Of a DNA stretch of 7,624 nt, positions 4,701 through 7,624 are shown piece by piece. This DNA is from Desulfotomaculum sp. (lineage in GTDB: Bacteria; Bacillota; Desulfotomaculia; Desulfotomaculales; Nap2-2B). The notes under the pieces are model-generated. The model ran no database searches, was not told where the DNA came from, and was given only the letters and a program-made list of their open reading frames with translations. The position numbers and the translations under genes are program-made. Where the stretch lies: contig DMDI01000195.1 of the NCBI GenBank assembly GCA_003445555.1, positions 1 to 7,624 on the forward strand, read 5' to 3'. Within the stretch, counting starts at the first letter, position 1, and the number at the start of each line of letters is the position of its first letter.

Positions 4701-5382
4701 TTAATAAAATCAATCTAGTCCGTCTTTTGTAAGGTATTTCGAAATATAACTCATGACTGATAATAAATCTCTTTCTATTGATGGTTCAATTTTGCGTCCG
4801 CCAAGATGTTTATGATGAGGATAAGTATTTATTTTCTTATGATGAGGCGCATTATCCCATCCAATTACTAAATCCCCATCAGTAGTAAGCCAATAATAAC
4901 TATAGCGTGTTAAGCCCTTTTCTGGATTAGCAGATTCTGCCACCCGTAATGTGCTGCGGTCAATCAAAGTAAAAATAGCTTTAAAATAAAAAGAGGTTTC
5001 AGTTTCGTTTAGCTCTACAATAGAAATATTTTTTATTAAATGACCAAATTCAGCGGTGAGTTGGGCTAATAATTCTGAAATATCCTTCATTTGCCTTCAC
5101 CAAGGAAAAAACAATAAGTATCTAATATAGCTTTTGATTCTTTGGACACATCATACCAAAAACCCCATTCCACATAGTCCTCATGGTGTTCCAGAGAAGC
5201 TTTCTCAGGGAATCCCTTCTCAAATTGCTCAAAAGTACATTTATATTTAGCTTCAAATTCACTTAACCTAGCCCTAGCTTGTTTAAGCTTCTTTTGGACA
5301 ATAGCCATGCGTAATTTTACCGAGGTAACTACACTGGTTAAAATAATTTTCCGCTCCTGGAAGGGAAGTTCAGTTAAAACAA
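4589..5382. repeat. 794-bp direct repeat, copy B (partner 1369-2162)
   Basis: Gap-free match to copy A with 12 mismatches. Copy B retains the native upstream region of the module: sequence beyond 5382 holds the partner gene's start, ribosome binding site and a palindrome, all absent in copy A. This makes copy B the more parental form. Confidence 0.95.
4710..5090 (-). CDS. DUF6516/TumE-like toxin, intact copy B
   Basis: 126 residues. Motifs in order: FKAIFTLIDRSTLRV (37-50), the aromatic strand YSYYW (63-67), W-D-N-A-P-H-H (78-84) and YPHHKH (90-95). These are the hallmark residues of DUF6516, a family annotated in databases as TumE-type TA toxins; the histidines are the obvious candidates for a nuclease-like active site, but that is inference. 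ATG 5090 overlaps the upstream partner stop by four bases (ATGA), with GGTGAAGG just before it as a modest ribosome binding site, so translation is coupled. Stop TGA at 4710. The better-conserved motif compared with copy A argues that this copy is, or recently was, functional. Confidence 0.85.
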   Translation of the reverse strand: MKDISELLAQLTAEFGHLIKNISIVELNETETSFYFKAIFTLIDRSTLRVAESANPEKGLTRYSYYWLTTDGDLVIGWDNAPHHKKINTYPHHKHLGGRKIEPSIERDLLSVMSYISKYLTKDGLD

Positions 5383-5410
5383 AAGGAACACGTTTTTCTA
5401 TAGACTCCAT
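5087..5410 (-). CDS. Coiled-coil partner (probable antitoxin) of the DUF6516 toxin, copy B
   Basis: 107 residues from ATG 5410, chosen because AGAGGTG (5423-5417) lies six bases upstream; the ATG at 5416 and GTG at 5419 are too close to it. After MESIEKRVPFVLTELPF come two long helices (LRMAIVQKKLKQARARLSEF, then EAKYKCTFEQFEKGF) with heptad-like spacing, then an acidic-aromatic tail (HHEDYVEWGFW). No HTH or ribbon-helix-helix is evident. Small proteins with this 'E-F-E-x-K-Y-x-x-T-F-E-x-F' helix are, as I recall, frequent neighbours of DUF6516 genes. By position (upstream, overlapping) and size it is the likely antitoxin. The function is inferred; no biochemical family is recognised. Confidence 0.7.
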   Translation of the reverse strand: MESIEKRVPFVLTELPFQERKIILTSVVTSVKLRMAIVQKKLKQARARLSEFEAKYKCTFEQFEKGFPEKASLEHHEDYVEWGFWYDVSKESKAILDTYCFFLGEGK

Positions 5411-5431
5411 ATCCATCACCTCTAATTTTGG

Positions 5432-5463
5432 TTTAACAGTTAAATGACCCTATCCATATTGTA
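5432..5463 (-). promoter_or_regulatory. Candidate -10 box and operator palindrome of the copy B TA operon
   Basis: TTTAAC-A-GTTAAA (5432-5444) is a perfect 13-bp palindrome centred about 28 bases before the start at 5410. On the minus strand TACAAT (5463-5458) is a plausible -10 box about 14 bases upstream of it, but no good -35 box is present. A palindrome at the transcription start would suit TA autorepression. Inference only. Confidence 0.3.
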
Positions 5464-5849
5464 TCCCATTTTAGAATGCGCGGCTATATAAAATGACCAC
5501 CGATATACCAAGTCAACCCTTATAACGCCGTCATCGGGAAAATATCCGATATTTAACACCATAAATGCTAACTAACAAAAGGTCATAAAATTTTCTTAAC
5601 AATTTTTATAACCATTCCTTTCCAGGCACAAAACATCATGAAAACATTTCTTTCAGACTTATCAAAATCAGGGCCTGGGAGCACTTCACTTCCACGTCCT
5701 GATCAGCTTTAAACTTACGCATTATATTTTTAGCTTGCGGCTCGCAATGACAAAGGAGTAATTTTCAGGTTAGCCAAACCCAAAAAGAAACCACAGGAAT
5801 TTGCTCATCCATACCGCTTGCGGCAAATCACCAATGCACCCCAATCCTT
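5464..5849. other. Stretch without a recognisable gene
   Basis: Mostly AT-rich DNA. Minus-strand frames of note are 5562-5440 (40 residues, starting MVLNIGYFPDDGVIRVDLVY) and 5722-5636 (28 residues, starting MRKFKADQDVEVKC). Neither has a ribosome binding site nor a family I recognise; either may be a gene remnant. ATCGG/CCGAT (5533-5551) is a minor hairpin. On the minus strand 5752-5732 reads TGTCATTGCGAGCCGCAAGC, which resembles the start of a GC-rich intergenic repeat (GTCATTGCGAG...) seen in many bacteria. Confidence 0.4.
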
Positions 5850-6002
5850 TTAAGCCGTTTGTCCGCCAGACGCCTTTTGCCCTCTCAGGGTTTTTAACAG
5901 CGGCCAAACCGCCGCCGCCCGGGGATAAACAACAATGGAGTATTCCCGAATGCGCAAGCCCTGTTTTTTCGCCCTCACCACAAACATTCCGCCATAAGAT
6001 TT
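5850..6002 (-). pseudogene. Family 2 glycosyltransferase, internal/C-terminal fragment
   Basis: On the minus strand, between TAG (6005-6003) and TAA (5852-5850), 50 residues read KSYGGMFVVRAKKQGLRIRE, then YSIVVYPRAA and PLLKTLRG. This resembles the 'E-h-h-x-K-A-K-K-x-G-x-R-I-x-E-x-P-I-x-Y-Y-P-R-x-G-x-S-K-L' segment near the end of the catalytic domain of DPM1-like, polyprenyl-phosphate-linked GT2 glycosyltransferases. The nucleotide-sugar-binding domain is absent. The two overlapping longer frames (5770-6015 minus, 5801-6052 plus) are other-frame shadows. It adds another glycan-synthesis remnant to the window. Moderate confidence, since only one motif is available. Confidence 0.5.
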
Positions 6003-6018
6003 CTAAGAGTTCCACGTT

Positions 6019-6122
6019 TTACATTTTTACCTTTATGAACTGGACGCGTTGATTTAAAGCTTCAAGGCAGCCTATAATAGCCTCTTTAATATTTTCAAGG
6101 GCTTCTTCTTCTGTGTCTCCTT
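6019..6122 (-). pseudogene. Second hicB, lacking start codon and first ~28 residues
   Basis: It reads GDTEEEALENIKEAIIGCLE then A-L-N-Q-R-V-Q, matching the C-terminal half of the hicB at 3670-3882, and ends FIKVKM at TAA 6021-6019. Bases 6051-6122 match 3726-3797 with one mismatch. Then, without a break, 6123-6155 matches the leader upstream of the other hicB (3898-3930, one mismatch). The start codon and N-terminal beta strands, including G-G-F and L-P-G-C, are deleted. It is not functional. Confidence 0.85.
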
Positions 6123-6155
6123 TTTTTAGATTTATCGTCTTTTTTATTTTATTGA
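6051..6155. repeat. Duplicated hicB segment with an exact 100-bp deletion
   Basis: This segment is 3726-3930 minus 100 bases. In the intact copy TCTCCTT occurs at 3791-3797 and again at 3891-3897; here the two have collapsed into one at 6116-6122. The upstream TCTCCTT is the ribosome binding site of hicB read on the + strand. There are two mismatches in the 105 aligned bases. Confidence 0.9.
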
Positions 6156-6191
6156 GCGTAATAATATTATTTCGTTTACTCCGGTTAACCT

Positions 6192-6410
6192 TCAAATTTT
6201 TTCTACCAAACTTCCTTCCCCAAACAGGTCGGCCGTGCTTTTGACCAGGTCGTCCCGGATGAATTCCGTGCTGCCGTAACTCACCTGGGCTGTTTCGGCC
6301 AGGTTGTCGTCATACAGGGCGTTTAAAAGGTTGAGCAGAGGCTTTTTCGATAAGTGAAACAGCCTTTTAATCAGCTCATCCATTTTGATCGCGGTAGTTT
6401 CGGTATTCAT
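6192..6410 (-). pseudogene. Rpn-family nuclease, N-terminal piece
   Basis: 72 residues: MNTETTAIKMDELIKRLFHL, SKKPLLNLLNALYDD, then VSYGSTEFIRDDLVKSTADL and an unrelated end (FGEGSLVEKI). The 'K-x-x-D-x-L-h-K-x-L-F' start, 'L-x-x-L-L-N-A-L' and 'S-T-E-F-x-R-D-D-L-x-x-x-x-A-D-L' segments match the start of Rpn/PD-(D/E)XK transposase-like proteins; the acidic D-D-L residues are part of the nuclease fold. The downstream E-x-K/Q motif and the C-terminal half are absent. The start at 6410 has only a weak AAGG upstream. It lies 5' of the second hicB remnant, as the other Rpn fragment lies 5' of the first. Confidence 0.7.
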
Positions 6411-6616
6411 TGCCTTAAGCTGCCTAAAAACTAACCTGCCTGTATTTTATCACGAAGGGCAAGGAAATTCCGCTTCTATTTTTATGGCTATCCAGTTAGC
6501 TAAAGACAAGCGTCACTGGCCCGGCAGTTACACAATCCTGGAAGCGAGGCGGTTGAAAAGCTCAGGCTCCCAAAAGCGGCGATTAAAGGGGAAGCCCGGC
6601 ATCATCCTGCCATAGG

Positions 6617-6750
6617 CAGGTAAGCCCAAACAAGCTTCAAGCGCAAGGAAGGGAACAGGTGGTGTCGGGTGGCAGATTAGCCCGTAGTAGTGACTAACCC
6701 TCAGCCAGTGAAGGCTGGCAACAGACCGGATGATAAAACTGAGGGGACGC
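6617..6750 (+). mobile_element. Group II intron relic (region around the start of the intron-encoded protein)
   Basis: The + frame 6617-6697 reads QVSPNKLQAQGREQVVSGGR then L-A-R-S-S-D and TAA. The segment 'G-R-E-Q-V-V-S-G-G-R-L-A-R-S-S-D-E' is typical of the region just upstream of, or at the start of, group II intron reverse transcriptases. If the TAA (6695-6697) were GAA the frame would go on as E-P-S-A-S-E-G-W-Q-Q-T-G. CCCTCAG (6698-6704) can pair with CTGAGGG (6739-6745) around a smaller stem, as in intron RNA. Reverse transcriptase motifs (YADD), domain V and the 5' end are not present, so it is a fragment. The GC-rich stretch may extend from about 6480 to 6777. Recognised by motif memory only. 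Confidence 0.45.
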
Positions 6751-6777
6751 TGCACTGTACCCACTTTTATGCCGGGC

Positions 6778-7110
6778 TTAAACGGACTCGATTCCTAAAG
6801 CAAAACAAATTGCCGGAACAGATTCAGCCATCTTTTCGGTTGAAAGTGTTGTGATTAACTCTCCCAATTTAGCTTTCGAAACTGTCTGGATGTGATCGAA
6901 GTTCACTGCGCAGGTATAAGGCATCCCGTCTTCCGGACCAATTACGATTTCTGAAGGAATATCCCGGATGTTAGATGTTATGGGAGCAATAGTGACTTCG
7001 TTAAGAAAAGAGATGGCCGAATTACGGGTCAAAATTAAAACAGGACGTTTTTTGTCCGGGGGTCTGAAAGAATACTGCCTTACCTCCCCACGCCTCATCT
7101 GTTTCCTCAT
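6778..7110 (-). CDS. mazF: MazF/PemK-family endoribonuclease toxin
   Basis: MazF toxins cut mRNA (or tRNA/rRNA) at short sequence motifs as SH3-like dimers. Numbered from ATG 7110, the family features are RRGEVRQYSF (6-15), KRPVLILTR (21-29) with the catalytic-type Arg22, APITSNI with Thr45, and the closing VPAICFALGIE helix. The Arg-Thr spacing of 23 equals that of Bacillus MazF (Arg25/Thr48). Length is normal. ATG 7110 overlaps the antitoxin stop (ATGA). ATG 7098 (M-R-R-G-E-V, the usual family start) has GAGGA (7108-7104) five bases upstream and may be the true start, giving 106 residues. Intact. It shares an operon with the ribbon-helix-helix gene. Confidence 0.92.
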   Translation of the reverse strand: MRKQMRRGEVRQYSFRPPDKKRPVLILTRNSAISFLNEVTIAPITSNIRDIPSEIVIGPEDGMPYTCAVNFDHIQTVSKAKLGELITTLSTEKMAESVPAICFALGIESV

Positions 7111-7328
7111 TCCTGTTCAGGTTCCCAAATATCAAATTCTGCTGGTTCAACAGGTTTTTTGGTATAACCTTCCCGGTGCCTACGTTCTAGGAGTGTGATT
7201 TTTTGTTGTTTAAGAGCAAGCTCCAGTGCATTTCGTATAAATGCCGAGCGCGTTATCCCAAGTTGTTGCATTGCTCGGTCTACTTCTGCCAACAACGGTT
7301 CGTCAATGGTAATCTGAATAGTACGCAT
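7107..7328 (-). CDS. mazE: Ribbon-helix-helix (CopG/MazE-type) antitoxin
   Basis: 73 residues. RTIQITIDE (2-10) is the DNA-contacting beta strand; LLAEVDRAMQQLG and TRSAFIRNALELAL form the two helices of the ribbon-helix-helix fold. The tail, rich in charged residues and ending PAEFDIWEPEQE, is the likely MazF-binding peptide. ATG 7328 has AAAGGTGG (about 7347-7340) upstream on the minus strand. It is the first gene of the pair with a four-base overlap. The protein or the complex probably represses its own promoter at the palindromes that overlap it (7369-7376, 7379-7388). The symbol is used for position and fold; CopG-like would be equally fair. Confidence 0.85.
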   Translation of the reverse strand: MRTIQITIDEPLLAEVDRAMQQLGITRSAFIRNALELALKQQKITLLERRHREGYTKKPVEPAEFDIWEPEQE

Positions 7329-7367
7329 TTAACTGCTACCACCTTTTTCATATGGATTTCAATAAAC

Positions 7368-7396
7368 ATAGTACTACATATAATTATAGGTGTCAA
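7368..7396 (-). promoter_or_regulatory. Promoter and operator of the MazEF-type operon
   Basis: On the minus strand TTGACA (7396-7391, perfect) and TACTAT (7373-7368, 4 of 6 matches) are spaced by 17 bases, about 40 bases before the antitoxin start. Two palindromes lie within it: TATAATTATA (7379-7388) in the spacer and TAGTACTA (7369-7376) over the -10 box. Short palindromes like these are typical ribbon-helix-helix binding sites, so autorepression is likely. Confidence 0.65.
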
Positions 7397-7463
7397 TAGC
7401 AAGTCCTGATAAGCATTTTGCTTTGTAAACTTTTTTGGCTTTTTAGTCATTGGCCAGGCATTC

Positions 7464-7622
7464 TCAATGTAAAGATTCTTCGTTCTTCCGATAGGAGGAT
7501 CCGAAGACCTTGCGTATCCGGACATGACCCTTGACTAATGAGCAAATAATTCCGTACCGTTTGGCCGGACATAATTTCTTTAAGGTGCTTCGGTCTTTTT
7601 CAAACCCCCCATTGGTCATTTC
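7464..7622 (-). pseudogene. DDE transposase fragment (runs off the window end)
   Basis: The minus strand reads EMTNGGFEKDRSTLKKLCPA, then KRYGIICSLVKGHVRIRK and YRKNEESLH, with TGA at 7466-7464. It resembles the C-terminal third of IS4/IS1182-like DDE transposases: 'D-G-G-x-D-K-D-R-x-T-L-K-K-x-C-P-A-x-x-Y-G-I-x-C', then 'C-P-x-x-x-x-x-R-I-P-L-x-E-D-R-R-x-F-T-P'. In complete enzymes this is followed by the 'Y-K-K-R-T-x-V-E-R-V-N' segment carrying the last catalytic Glu. That segment is missing because of the early stop, so the element is broken. The upstream part may continue past 7624. No terminal inverted repeat is visible. Confidence 0.6.
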
Positions 7623-7624
7623 CC

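Noticed and set aside
1369..5382. The 794-bp repeat as an insertion sequence
   Set aside because: It encodes no transposase, its ends are not inverted repeats of each other, and no target-site duplication is visible.
5770..6052. Two overlapping 81-83 residue ORFs (minus and plus)
   Set aside because: Low-complexity, proline- or glycine-rich products. A different frame of the same stretch carries the glycosyltransferase motif, so these are shadows.
6385..6764. Protein-coding genes at 6385-6615 (plus) and 6528-6764 (minus)
   Set aside because: No ribosome binding sites or recognised domains. The region is better explained as group II intron debris.
1..7624. CRISPR array, tRNA or rRNA genes
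   Set aside because: No regularly spaced repeats, cloverleaf or conserved rRNA stretches were seen on either strand.

Overview
The window reads like accessory DNA from a moderately AT-rich, Gram-positive anaerobe. Family resemblances, strong AGGAGG-type ribosome binding sites and sigma-A-like promoters suggest Peptococcaceae/Desulfotomaculum-Pelotomaculum relatives. This placement is inferred from remembered family resemblance only. There is almost no housekeeping content. The stretch is a mosaic of toxin-antitoxin (TA) modules set among broken genes, most of which are fragments of glycan or sugar-nucleotide genes.

Layout. 1-165: 3' end of a HicA-like toxin (+). 206-301: remnant of a small membrane-protein gene (+). 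554-935: DegT/DnrJ/EryC1 aminotransferase pseudogene (+) with a large internal deletion. 936-1210: non-coding, with hairpins, a 22-bp tandem repeat and an orphan canonical promoter. 1211-2162 (-): a HicB-like start, a GNAT acetyltransferase fragment and copy A of a two-gene DUF6516/TumE-like toxin plus coiled-coil partner module. 2163-2512: no convincing gene, with a GC-rich structured element. 2513-3201 (-): complete PIN-domain toxin and AF2212/DUF104-like antitoxin. 3271-3663 (-): C-terminal domain of a phosphomannomutase. 3670-3882 (-): HicB antitoxin. 3924-4544 (-): C-terminal half of an Rpn-family nuclease. 4551-5410 (-): the GNAT fragment again, followed by copy B of the DUF6516 module, which is the better preserved copy. 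5850-6002 (-): glycosyltransferase fragment. 6019-6122 (-): second hicB, lacking its start. 6192-6410 (-): N-terminal piece of an Rpn-family nuclease. About 6617-6750 (+): group II intron relic. 6778-7328 (-): complete MazF/ribbon-helix-helix pair with a good promoter. 7464-7622 (-): DDE transposase fragment.

Two patterns stand out. First, the module GNAT fragment + toxin + coiled-coil partner occurs twice as a 794-bp gap-free direct repeat (12 mismatches). The order TA module, glycan-gene fragment, hicB, Rpn fragment also occurs twice on the same strand, with hicB again nearly identical between copies. Second, several rearrangements are readable at base level: an exact 100-bp deletion between two 7-bp repeats in the second hicB, an internal deletion in the aminotransferase, and a 19-bp direct repeat in the Rpn fragment.

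Working interpretation (inference): a former surface-glycan locus has been eroded by insertion, duplication and deletion, while TA modules persist. At least three TA pairs look intact: the PIN pair, the MazF pair and DUF6516 copy B. The least characterised are the DUF6516/coiled-coil module and an internal in-frame start in the Rpn fragment that could yield a separate 73-residue C-terminal protein.
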